Source: Bacillota bacterium (lineage in GTDB: Bacteria; Bacillota; Bacilli; Paenibacillales; Paenibacillaceae). Taken from it: a DNA stretch of 18,752 bases. A model generated the notes under the pieces. It did no database searches, was not told where the DNA came from, and saw nothing but the letters and a program-made list of their open reading frames with translations. Position 1 is the stretch's first letter; every line of letters starts with the position of its first letter. The stretch lies in NCBI GenBank assembly GCA_023433615.1, contig JAEZCJ010000126.1, positions 1 to 18,752 on the forward strand. The letters are read 5' to 3'. Positions 1 through 6,667 of this stretch are shown piece after piece. The translations under genes and the position numbers were made by a program.

Positions 1-2
1 CC

Positions 3-821
3 CCGGGCACAAAAACACCGGCGGGGCGGCCCCCCACCACCGCCGTTACCGTCATCTCGATCGGTCTCGTGAACGCCAAGCTGCTGACGTTCCCGCGCAC
101 GCTCGGCATCATCCTCGGCACCAACATCGGCTCCTGCCTCACCACGGAGCTGATCGGCTTGAACCTGAACCGATTGTCCGTGCCGCTGATGGCGATATCG
201 TTCGTCCTCTGGCTGTCGACCGTCCTGCTGTGGGAAGCCTCGCCCTGGCGAACCGCATCCGATCCGCCGCCCCGCTTGCTGAACCCGGTGCGGTACGGCG
301 CCGTCGTCCTGTTCGGCTTCGGGCTGCTCTTGCTCGGCATGACCGTCATGCAGTCCATTGCCCCGGCTCTTGAAGCGACGCCGTTCTTCAGTTGGTTCCT
401 GGACCATTCCAGCCGCAGCCTCGTGTGGGGCATCGTTGCCGGGACCGTGCTGACAGCCGCCATCCACAGCAGTGCCGCGGTGATCGGCATCATGATGGGA
501 TTCGCCGCATTCGGCGCCATGCCCGTCGAGATCGGCATCGCTGCCGTGCTCGGCGCCAACGTCGGCACCTGCTTCACCGCGGTACTGGCCTCGTTCGGCG
601 GCTCAAGAGCCGGTCAGTTCGTCGCTTGGTCGCATGTGCTGCTGAATATCGGCGGCATGCTGCTGTTCGCCCCGTTCATCCGCGAGCTGACGGCCGCGGC
701 GAGCTGGCTGACCGCTTCGCCTGCCGGACAGATCGCGCACGCGCAGACGATTTTTAATATGCTGTGCTCGATCCTTGCGCTTCCGTTGTGTTACCTGCCG
801 GCGTGGAACCGCCAGCGCTAG
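3..821 (+). CDS. Na/Pi-cotransporter family protein, YqeW type (5'-truncated)
   Basis: This is the C-terminal part of a membrane transporter of the Na+/phosphate cotransporter (NaPi/PF02690) type; B. subtilis YqeW sits at the equivalent place beside mtaB. The frame is open from the window edge, so the true start is missing; the GTG at 69 is internal. Several hydrophobic helices are visible. The family's duplicated core is recognisable: first repeat TAVTVISIGLV then LGIILGTNIGSCLTTEL, second repeat TAAIHSSAAVIGIMMGF then AAVLGANVGTCFTAVLAS. In the first repeat the expected QSSSA signature reads RPPTTA, probably edge sequence error (see findings). No PhoU domain follows, as in short bacterial members. 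It is the only plus-strand gene and overlaps the 3' end of deoC by 68 bp in convergent orientation. Substrate is not certain; phosphate is inferred from the family. Confidence 0.85.
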   Translation, partial: PGTKTPAGRPPTTAVTVISIGLVNAKLLTFPRTLGIILGTNIGSCLTTELIGLNLNRLSVPLMAISFVLWLSTVLLWEASPWRTASDPPPRLLNPVRYGAVVLFGFGLLLLGMTVMQSIAPALEATPFFSWFLDHSSRSLVWGIVAGTVLTAAIHSSAAVIGIMMGFAAFGAMPVEIGIAAVLGANVGTCFTAVLASFGGSRAGQFVAWSHVLLNIGGMLLFAPFIRELTAAASWLTASPAGQIAHAQTIFNMLCSILALPLCYLPAWNRQR

Positions 822-1488
822 CGCCGGCCACGATCGCGGCTCCGCCGCTCGTCCCCAGCCGATTCGCCCCCGCTTCCAGCATCTTCGCGGCCGTCGCCGC
901 GTCCCGGATGCCGCCGGACGCCTTCACGCCGATTGTCGGCGATACGGACGCCCGCATCAGCTTAATATGCGCTTCCGTTGCCCCGCCCGGACCGAAGCCG
1001 GTCGACGTCTTCACGTAATGCGCGCCTGCCGCTTCGGATACGCGGCAGGCTTCGGCGATCTGTTCATCCGTCAGCATGCCCGTCTCGAAGATCACCTTCA
1101 CGATCGCGTTGCCTTCCACGGCACGTACGACCGAAGCGATATCATGCGACACGACGCCGTAGCGCCCTTGCAGCAGATGGCCGATCGACAGCACCATATC
1201 GATCTCGCCCGCGCCGTCCTCCACCGCCGCAGCCGCTTCGAACGCTTTGACTCGCGACGCTGCCGCACCCAGCGGAAACCCGCAGACCGCGGCGATCTTA
1301 ATGCTCGAGCCCGCCAGCTTCTCGCGGCAATGGCTGACCCATACCCCGTTGACGCATACGCTGTAGAATCGGTACTGCAGCGCCTCCTCGCAAAGCTTGT
1401 CGATATCGGCTTCCGTCGCGCCTGGCTTAAGCAGCGTATGGTCGATGAATGGGGCAATAGAGCTTCCCGGCTTCCACGATTCAAGCAT
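754..1488 (-). CDS. deoC: Deoxyribose-phosphate aldolase
   Basis: DeoC cleaves 2-deoxyribose-5-phosphate to glyceraldehyde-3-phosphate and acetaldehyde in deoxynucleoside catabolism (cytosolic TIM barrel). Seen in the protein: IDHTLLKP near the N-terminus, GEIDMVLSIG (Asp97), the Schiff-base lysine in YVKTSTGFGPGG (Lys160), and VKASGGIRD (Lys189). I chose the ATG at 1488, with GAGG nine bases upstream; it overlaps the preceding NUDIX stop by 8 bases (ATGCTTGA), so translation is probably coupled. A TTG at 1497 adds three residues and is a possible alternative. The protein is 244 aa, somewhat longer than typical DeoC (about 220), because of a low-complexity Gly/Ser/Thr/Ala tail of about 22 residues whose coding sequence is antisense to the transporter's 3' end. 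No nucleoside transporter or phosphorylase gene adjoins it. Confidence 0.95.
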   Translation of the reverse strand: MLESWKPGSSIAPFIDHTLLKPGATEADIDKLCEEALQYRFYSVCVNGVWVSHCREKLAGSSIKIAAVCGFPLGAAASRVKAFEAAAAVEDGAGEIDMVLSIGHLLQGRYGVVSHDIASVVRAVEGNAIVKVIFETGMLTDEQIAEACRVSEAAGAHYVKTSTGFGPGGATEAHIKLMRASVSPTIGVKASGGIRDAATAAKMLEAGANRLGTSGGAAIVAGASAGGSTPAGNTTEAQGSSTAY

Positions 1489-1918
1489 GTCCCTCAACCT
1501 CGATTCCTAGTAGTCTTAATGCGCCGGCCAGAATACGGTCATTGTTGTCGTAGCCCGACTGCTTCTGCCTGCGCCATGCTTCCTCCGGTTCGAACCATTC
1601 AACGCCGCGGATTTCCTCGATCTGCGCTTGCAGCGTACCGCCGATCGCTTCGACCAAGTAATAATGCACTTCCTTGTCGACCGTTCCGTGCGTCTCATGC
1701 TGATAGCGGTATTTGATCTGGTCGACAGGCGAGACGATGCGTCCTTGCATCCCGGTCTCCTCTTCGATCTCGCGGAGCGCGGTCTGCTCGATCGTCTCGC
1801 CTTGTTCCATCTTTCCCTTCGGAAGCGATATTTTACCGTAACGGTCTTGAATGAGCTGAATTTCCAGCCCCTGTTCGCCGTTCCTGAACACGACGCCTCC
1901 TGCCGAGATTTCCTTCAT
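1481..1918 (-). CDS. NUDIX hydrolase
   Basis: This 145-aa protein is a single NUDIX domain, a hydrolase of nucleoside-diphosphate-linked compounds. The complete Nudix box (G-x5-E-x7-R-E-U-x-E-E-x-G-U) spans residues 35-57, with Gly35, Glu41, Arg49-Glu50, Glu53-Glu54 and Gly56 all present, so it should be catalytically competent. The pattern SAGGVVFR at the start and PKGKMEQGE resemble diadenosine-polyphosphate or mutT-like members (YjhB/Ap4A type), but the substrate cannot be assigned from sequence. The ATG at 1918 is preceded by AAGGAGAG at good spacing. Its 3' end overlaps deoC by 8 bases, so the two form one translational unit, which suggests a link to nucleotide clean-up or salvage (inference). 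The 130-bp gap upstream shows no convincing sigma-A promoter; readthrough from mtaB is possible. Confidence 0.9.
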   Translation of the reverse strand: MKEISAGGVVFRNGEQGLEIQLIQDRYGKISLPKGKMEQGETIEQTALREIEEETGMQGRIVSPVDQIKYRYQHETHGTVDKEVHYYLVEAIGGTLQAQIEEIRGVEWFEPEEAWRRQKQSGYDNNDRILAGALRLLGIEVEGHA

Positions 1919-2048
1919 ATCCGCCTCTCCTTCCGAATTGCACGACCTGATATAGTCAACAAGGATTTCCAGAGGCTGTTAAGCCAAGGAAATCCCCGTC
2001 ATACGTGGAACCGCGACCGGTTGTGATCACGATGCGGCCACCGGTTGT

Positions 2049-3407
2049 TTAACCTGCGGCAGAAGTCTTAAGCTTGCTTGCACGATGATCCAGCACGCGG
2101 ACGAGCTCGCCGCGGCATTCGTTCACGCCGGCTTCCGTCACCTTCACGCGGCACAGCTCGCCGATCAGCGATTCGTCGCCCGCGAAGACGACCTGCAGGT
2201 AGTTATCCGAGTACCCCATCAGCAGCCCTGTTCCCGGCGCCCCCTTATAATCGCGCTCCGGAATGATGTCGAGCGTCTGGCCGACATAAGGCTTCGCATA
2301 CGTCAGTTGCAGCTTCTCCGACAGGTCGATCAGCTTATGCACGCGCTCGTTCTTGATCTCTTCGTCGACTTGATCTTCCATTCGCGCGGCCGGCGTGCCG
2401 GTACGCTTGGAATATGGGAACACGTGCATCTCCGCGAAGCCCATCCGTTCCATGAAGCGGAATCCGTTCTCGAACTGCTCCTCGGACTCGCCGGGGAAGC
2501 CGACGATGACGTCCGTCGTGATCGCGACGCCCGGCATCGCTTGGTGCAGCTGCTCGATCTTCGCCGCGAATTCCTCCGTCGTATACTTGCGCCGCATGCG
2601 CTTCAGCACCTCGTTATCCCCTGCTTGCAGCGGAATATGGAGGTGGCGGCACATTTTCGCGGAGCGGTTCAGCACGTCGATCATCTTGTCGTCGATCTGG
2701 CTCGCTTCGATCGAGCTGATCCGGATGCGCTCCAGCCCCTCGACCTTGTCGAGATCCCACAACAGATCCGCCAGGTCGTAGTTCTCGAGGTCGTCGCCGT
2801 AACCGCCGGTGTGAATGCCCGTCAGCACGATCTCCTTGTAGCCTGCCGCGACGAGCTGCTCCGCTTGCGCGATGACGCTCTTCGGATCGCGGCTGCGCGA
2901 CAATCCGCGCGACCACGGGATGATGCAGAACGTGCAGAAGTTGTTGCAGCCTTCTTGGATCTTCAGGAAGGCGCGCGTCCGATCCGAGAAGTCCGGCACG
3001 TCCAGCTCCTCGAATTCGCGCGTCTTCATAATGTTGCGCACGGCATTCACCGGCTGGCGGTCCGCTTGGATCTGATTGACGTAATCCATCAGTTTGTCGC
3101 GGTCCTGCGTGCCGATAACCAGATCGACGCCCGGAATCGCCATAATCTCCGCAGGGGACGTCTGCGCGTAGCAGCCCGTCACCGCGATAACGGCGTCAGG
3201 ATTGCGGCGAACGGCACGGCGGATGATCTGCCGGCTCTTCTTGTCCCCCGTGTTCGTGACCGTGCATGTATTGATCAGGTATACGTCGGCGGTCGTCGTC
3301 TCGAAGTCGACCTGCTCGTAACCTGCATGCTTGAATAGCTGCCAAATCGCCTCGGTGTCGTAAAAGTTTACTTTACAGCCCAAGGTGTAAAAAGCGACCG
3401 ATGGCAT
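2049..3407 (-). CDS. mtaB: tRNA t6A37 methylthiotransferase MtaB
   Basis: MtaB is a radical-SAM methylthiotransferase that converts t6A37 to ms2t6A37 in ANN-decoding tRNAs (B. subtilis YqeV). The protein has the three N-terminal cluster cysteines (TLGCKVN Cys11, INTCTVTN Cys48, TGCYAQ Cys79), the radical-SAM motif CNNFCTFC (Cys154, 158, 161), and a C-terminal TRAM-like stretch. An upstream ATG at 3440 would add 11 residues, but I chose the ATG at 3407. It has GGGAGG about 10 bases upstream, starts right at the conserved MPSVAFYTLGC, and gives 452 aa, the normal length. The Shine-Dalgarno lies inside the last codons of rsmE, whose stop is 4 bases before this ATG, so the two are tightly coupled. 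All key residues are present. Confidence 0.96.
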   Translation of the reverse strand: MPSVAFYTLGCKVNFYDTEAIWQLFKHAGYEQVDFETTTADVYLINTCTVTNTGDKKSRQIIRRAVRRNPDAVIAVTGCYAQTSPAEIMAIPGVDLVIGTQDRDKLMDYVNQIQADRQPVNAVRNIMKTREFEELDVPDFSDRTRAFLKIQEGCNNFCTFCIIPWSRGLSRSRDPKSVIAQAEQLVAAGYKEIVLTGIHTGGYGDDLENYDLADLLWDLDKVEGLERIRISSIEASQIDDKMIDVLNRSAKMCRHLHIPLQAGDNEVLKRMRRKYTTEEFAAKIEQLHQAMPGVAITTDVIVGFPGESEEQFENGFRFMERMGFAEMHVFPYSKRTGTPAARMEDQVDEEIKNERVHKLIDLSEKLQLTYAKPYVGQTLDIIPERDYKGAPGTGLLMGYSDNYLQVVFAGDESLIGELCRVKVTEAGVNECRGELVRVLDHRASKLKTSAAG

Positions 3408-3411
3408 AGCT

Positions 3412-4185
3412 TCAATGTCCTCCCATCTCTCCGGATTCATACATCAGGCAAGCAAGCGCGGCCATCGCGGCCGTCTCCGTACGCAGAATGCGGCGGCCGA
3501 GCCCCGTCAGCAACGCGCCGGCGGCTGCAGCCTCTGCCGCTTCGCGCTCGGCGAATCCGCCTTCGGGTCCGACGACGACGAGCAATGTTAGCGGTCCGTT
3601 CGCATCCTTGCCGGCCAGCGCCTCATGGATTGCAGCTCGCAGGCCCGCGCTCGGCGTTCCGCCTTCCTTCTCGTAGCAGAAAAAGACGGCGTCGTAATGC
3701 GCAAAGTCCGCGATCAGTCCCCGCCAGTTCATCACGGACCTAATCTCCGGAATCGCGCTGCGATGCGCTTGCTCTGCGGCTTCCTTGGCGATTTTGCGCC
3801 AGCGCTCCAGCCGCTTGCCTTCCTTCTTCTCGTCGTATTGCACGACGGCCCGCTCCGATTGGAACGGCACGAAGCCTACGGCTCCGATTTCCGTCCCTTT
3901 CTGGATGACGAGCTCCATTTTATCGCCCTTAGGCAAACCTTGCGCGACCGTGATCTTCCACCTCGGCTCGCCCGCCATCGGCAGGCCCTCCTCGATGTCC
4001 GCAATCGCGCGGGAAGGCTCGAGTTCACGCAGCACGCAGACCGCCTCGCGGCTGATCCCGTCGCTGACGATCACCTTGTCGCCGGGCTTCATCCGCATGA
4101 CGCGCAGCAGATGATGCACGTCCTCGCCTTCCAGCGTGACCGATTGTTCCCGGAACGATTCCGGCGCTACAAAATATCGTTGCAT
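3412..4185 (-). CDS. rsmE: 16S rRNA (uracil1498-N3)-methyltransferase
   Basis: RsmE is a SPOUT-fold enzyme that methylates U1498 of 16S rRNA in the 30S subunit. This 257-aa protein starts MQRYFVAPE with the N-terminal PUA-like RNA-binding part (DVHHLLRVMRMKPGD) and ends with the SAM-binding knot motifs VVVGPEGGFAERE and LGRRILRTETAAMAAL. It has normal length. The ATG at 4185 has only a weak, distant AAGG. The 80-bp gap to the upstream protease gene holds a possible but weak promoter (GTGGCA at 4228-4233, N18, TATGAT at 4204-4209). The 3' end supplies the ribosome binding site for mtaB. The same order (prmA, rsmE, mtaB) is found downstream of dnaJ in B. subtilis, except for the protease inserted here between prmA and rsmE. 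Confidence 0.95.
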   Translation of the reverse strand: MQRYFVAPESFREQSVTLEGEDVHHLLRVMRMKPGDKVIVSDGISREAVCVLRELEPSRAIADIEEGLPMAGEPRWKITVAQGLPKGDKMELVIQKGTEIGAVGFVPFQSERAVVQYDEKKEGKRLERWRKIAKEAAEQAHRSAIPEIRSVMNWRGLIADFAHYDAVFFCYEKEGGTPSAGLRAAIHEALAGKDANGPLTLLVVVGPEGGFAEREAAEAAAAGALLTGLGRRILRTETAAMAALACLMYESGEMGGH

Positions 4186-4265
4186 GTCCGTCTACCAACC
4201 TTCATCATACACGTTTTGTCAAGCTGATGCCACAGGCAAGTGAAAGCAGCGCATCCTGAATGAGG

Positions 4266-4943
4266 CTACCCGTAGCTGATGCCGAACCAGCTGAACATCG
4301 CGCTGATGATCGGCCTCGATAGGCTGAACAACGGGTCGAGCGTCACTGCACGCAGCGGGGGAATGAATACGACTAAGAGGAATACGAACATCCCCCATTG
4401 CACATTCTGCTCCATCTTGATCCTGACGCGCTGCGGCGCCAAGTCCTCGATCACCCGATAGCCGTCAAGCGGCGGAAGCGGTATAAGATTAAAAATAAAG
4501 AGCAGCACGTTCATCGTGATGAGATAATGCAAGAACACTGCGATTGCCTCTAGTACGCCTTCGGATGCGCCATGAATCCAATCGGACGCGTCCACCCATG
4601 CGAATAAGGCAACGCCGATCAAGGCCAGCAGCAAGTTGCTCAGCGGACCGGCAACCGACACGATGATCCCCATCAGCCGGGGCGACTTGAAATTTCCCCG
4701 ATTGACCGGCACCGGCTTTGCCCAGCCGAAGCCGGCAATCAAGATCAGGATCGTGCCTAATACGTCGAGGTGGACGCGCGGATTGAGCGTCACCCGGCCT
4801 TGTCGATAGGCCGTCAGATCGCCGAATTTATACGCGCTGTACGCATGCGCGAATTCGTGTACGGCGAATGCGAGAATCAATACGATGACGATGAACGGAA
4901 AGTGGTCCAGCGGATACCAGACCAGTCTCTGAAGCGTCTCCAT
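4266..4943 (-). CDS. Site-2 protease family protein (peptidase M50)
   Basis: This is an integral-membrane zinc metalloprotease of the M50/S2P family, 225 aa. The zinc motif HEFAH lies at residues 29-33 within the first hydrophobic segment, and the third ligand region FNLIPLPPLDG (Asp160) follows a later helix, so the active site looks intact. About five to six membrane segments are visible and there is no PDZ domain, as in the short YwhC-like group rather than SpoIVFB or RseP. The substrate is unknown. Its ATG shares one base with the prmA stop (TGATG), so it is translationally coupled to prmA. It is extra compared with the B. subtilis prmA-rsmE order. Confidence 0.93.
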   Translation of the reverse strand: METLQRLVWYPLDHFPFIVIVLILAFAVHEFAHAYSAYKFGDLTAYRQGRVTLNPRVHLDVLGTILILIAGFGWAKPVPVNRGNFKSPRLMGIIVSVAGPLSNLLLALIGVALFAWVDASDWIHGASEGVLEAIAVFLHYLITMNVLLFIFNLIPLPPLDGYRVIEDLAPQRVRIKMEQNVQWGMFVFLLVVFIPPLRAVTLDPLFSLSRPIISAMFSWFGISYG

Positions 4944-5923
4944 CAGTCAGCCTGCGGCTTTCTCGCGACGAAAGCGATCCACTTATCCTCGCGTTCGCTG
5001 CTCACGATCTCGAAGCCCGCTGCCTCCAGCCCCCGCTCGACATCGGTCTCCTTATTCTCATAGATGCCCGAAGCGATATAGGTGCCGCCCGGCTTGAGCG
5101 CCTCATAGACGTCGTCGATGAACAGCAGGATGATCTCGGCCAGAATGTTCGCCACGACGAGATCGACCGGCACGGTGACGTTCAGCTGCTCGCCGCCTTC
5201 CGGGCCCCCGCGCAGTACGCCGAGCAGATCGCTCAGATGCACTTGAATCCGATCCTGCAGGTTGTTCAACCGCGTGTTCTCCGCCGCGCTCGATACCGCG
5301 ACGGGATCCAGGTCAAGCGCGAGTACGCGCTCCGCTCCCAGCCGTACCGCGCCGATCGCGAGAATGCCGGAGCCCGTGCCGACGTCGATGACCTGCTCGC
5401 CGCCGCGCACGACGGAGTCGAGCGTGCGCAGGCAGAGCGCCGTCGTCGGATGCGTGCCCGTGCCGAAGGCCATGCCGGGATCGAGCTCGATGATCCGCTC
5501 ACCCGGACCCGGCCGGTAGTCCTCCCACGTCGGCTTGATCGTCAGCCGCTCCGATACGCGGATCGGCTTGAAGTATTGCTTCCAAGCATTCGCCCAGTCC
5601 TCTTCGTCGACGATCGCTTCCGTCATGACGACCTCGCCCGGGTCGATATCGTACGAACGCAGTTCTTCCGTGCGTTCCAGTACGGTACGCTTAATGCCTT
5701 TAATATCCGAGCCGACCAGAAAATATCCCTTGATCTCGGCCATGCCTTCCGGGATATCGTTAAGCGGACGTTCGTACCATTGTCCGAGCGAGGTGTCCCG
5801 CTGCTTGTTCAGCGTCCCGGACTCCTCGACCGATACGCCGTCCGCGTCCAGCTCATGCAGGAAATTCGTTATCATTTCGATCGCCTCTTCGGTCGTCGAA
5901 ATCGTAAGCTCATGCCACTTCAA
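4943..5923 (-). CDS. prmA: Ribosomal protein L11 methyltransferase
   Basis: PrmA trimethylates ribosomal protein L11 using SAM in the cytosol. The 326-aa protein has the N-terminal substrate-recognition domain (MKWHELTIST through about residue 110), then LDPGMAFGTGTHPTT (147-161), SAM motif I DVGTGSG (180-186), the acidic strand LALDLDP, and the catalytic-region motif VVANILAE. The start is a TTG at 5923. It is supported by AGGGAGG about 8 bases upstream and by the family's usual MKW opening; no ATG gives the right N-terminus. It overlaps the downstream protease by one base. The 247 bp upstream hold an imperfect inverted repeat and no clear promoter. Confidence 0.96.
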   Translation of the reverse strand: MKWHELTISTTEEAIEMITNFLHELDADGVSVEESGTLNKQRDTSLGQWYERPLNDIPEGMAEIKGYFLVGSDIKGIKRTVLERTEELRSYDIDPGEVVMTEAIVDEEDWANAWKQYFKPIRVSERLTIKPTWEDYRPGPGERIIELDPGMAFGTGTHPTTALCLRTLDSVVRGGEQVIDVGTGSGILAIGAVRLGAERVLALDLDPVAVSSAAENTRLNNLQDRIQVHLSDLLGVLRGGPEGGEQLNVTVPVDLVVANILAEIILLFIDDVYEALKPGGTYIASGIYENKETDVERGLEAAGFEIVSSEREDKWIAFVARKPQAD

Positions 5924-6067
5924 TTCAGTATCCTCCCTAATTCGGCCCTTTACGCTAACTTTGAACCATCGGAACTATTTTACAACAGATAGCCGCGCAG
6001 CACAAAGAACATCTCCTGCGGAATCCGGCCTTCCTCTCGCCCCTACGCCATCCCCGGCAAGTTCAAT

Positions 6068-6137
6068 GTACGCAAAGAAACCTTCCGTTCGCCGGCCGAG
6101 GCAGATCGCCCCTGCAACGAAAGAAGGTTTCGCGTAC
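6068..6137. repeat. Imperfect inverted repeat between the 65-aa gene and prmA
   Basis: The arms at 6068-6091 and 6118-6137 are complementary: GTACGC, a three-A bulge, GAAACCTTC, then TTCG. The spacer is 26 bp. It lies about 35 bp past the stop of the 65-aa gene on the minus strand and 145 bp before prmA. It could be a terminator or processing hairpin for the small-gene unit, but there is no uridine tract after the stem. The rest of the 247-bp gap (5924-6170) shows no gene I can support. Confidence 0.5.
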
Positions 6138-6170
6138 AGCTTCCAGCTATCGACGGCGATGCCGCGAAGC

Positions 6171-6368
6171 CTAGTGCCAATCCGCCGTGCCGCCGGATTG
6201 ACGAATGACCTGCACGGCGCGGTCCACGACCCCGTCCTCGACAACAGCGGTGAAAGACATGCCGTCCTCGCCGTGCGTAATGCCGGTCACCCGCAACGCC
6301 TGCAACTTGCGCTCTGCCTCGCGCGCAGGGTCCGCCTGATCGAAGGAAGCGTTCAATTCGTAAGTCAT
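6171..6368 (-). CDS. Small conserved-looking protein of unknown function (65 aa)
   Basis: This is a 65-aa soluble protein that I do not recognise. It starts MTYELNASFD, has a charged helix-like stretch (DPAREAERKLQAL), then THGEDGMSFTAVVEDG and a second helix-like stretch (VVDRAVQVIRQSGG). The alternation suggests a compact beta-alpha-beta-beta-alpha fold like small stress or ACT-type domains (inference). There is no signal peptide or membrane segment. The ATG at 6368 has GGAG five bases upstream and AGGAG further up. It follows the yfhD-like gene by 18 bp, so the two are probably co-transcribed. Codon use and the clear ribosome binding site argue that it is real. Confidence 0.7.
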   Translation of the reverse strand: MTYELNASFDQADPAREAERKLQALRVTGITHGEDGMSFTAVVEDGVVDRAVQVIRQSGGTADWH

Positions 6369-6386
6369 GCTCGCTCCAGCTCCTCT

Positions 6387-6536
6387 CTAGCTGCGCTCTG
6401 CGCGGCTGTCCGCTGCGGCTGCCCGGGCTTGCGCTTCTTTATCGGCCGCATCTGCGACTTCTTCCGAGAATTCGACATCCTCCGCCTTGCCGATTGGCAG
6501 CTTGCCGCGTTGCACCTGATTCGATTTCTTCTTCAT
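6387..6536 (-). CDS. YfhD family small protein (49 aa)
   Basis: A 49-aa, strongly charged protein begins MKKKSNQVQRGKLP and carries the core DVEFSEEVADAADKEAQARA followed by an Ala/Arg-rich tail. That core matches my memory of the YfhD family, small proteins of endospore formers (DVEFSxELAD, then EAQARAxAA). AGGAGG lies 8 bases before the ATG. It is 131 bp after the dnaJ stop and 18 bp before the 65-aa gene. A sequence matching the forespore sigma-G consensus lies upstream (6579-6607), so it may be made during sporulation rather than heat shock. Molecular function is unknown. Confidence 0.8.
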   Translation of the reverse strand: MKKKSNQVQRGKLPIGKAEDVEFSEEVADAADKEAQARAAAADSRAERS

Positions 6537-6578
6537 GTGTCGTTCCTCCTATGACCGCGGGTGTTGGCGCCTCTCGTA

Positions 6579-6607
6579 TAGGATGTCTTGGCGGGAATGG
6601 ATTATGC
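6579..6607 (-). promoter_or_regulatory. Candidate sigma-G (forespore) promoter for the yfhD-like gene
   Basis: On the minus strand GCATA (6603-6607), 17 bases, then CATCCTA (6579-6585). This fits the published B. subtilis sigma-G pattern GHATR - 17/18 - CATNHTA at every constrained position. It lies 42 bp upstream of the yfhD-like ATG and just downstream of the post-dnaJ hairpin. A short degenerate match can arise by chance, so confidence is moderate. Confidence 0.45.
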
Positions 6608-6612
6608 ACGGC

Positions 6613-6650
6613 AGAAGCCGGTCCAAGGGCTGCCCCTCAGACCGGCTTCT
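6613..6650 (-). terminator. Hairpin downstream of dnaJ, possible terminator
   Basis: A perfect 11-bp stem (AGAAGCCGGTC at 6613-6623 with GACCGGCTTCT at 6640-6650) encloses 16 bases that contain a further AGGG/CCCT pairing. It is 18 bp past the dnaJ stop. No uridine run follows on either strand, so it may be a Rho-assisted terminator or an mRNA-stabilising 3' hairpin at the end of the heat-shock operon. Confidence 0.5.
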
Positions 6651-6667
6651 ATGCGCTGCAATAACGG

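Noticed and set aside
2085..3338. Long plus-strand open frame of 417 codons opposite mtaB, and similar long plus-strand frames opposite deoC, dnaK, hemW and lepA
   Set aside because: They are antisense shadows of GC-rich genes: Arg/His-rich translations, no ribosome binding sites, and the opposite strand encodes clear conserved proteins.
4204..4233. Promoter before rsmE (GTGGCA-N18-TATGAT)
   Set aside because: Only a partial match with a long spacer; the nearby TTGACA is at the wrong distance from any -10. Mentioned in the rsmE entry only.
5975..6244. Minus-strand frame of 89 codons after the 65-aa gene
   Set aside because: Its first part is out of frame with the 65-aa gene, it spans an inverted repeat, lacks a ribosome binding site and resembles nothing I know.
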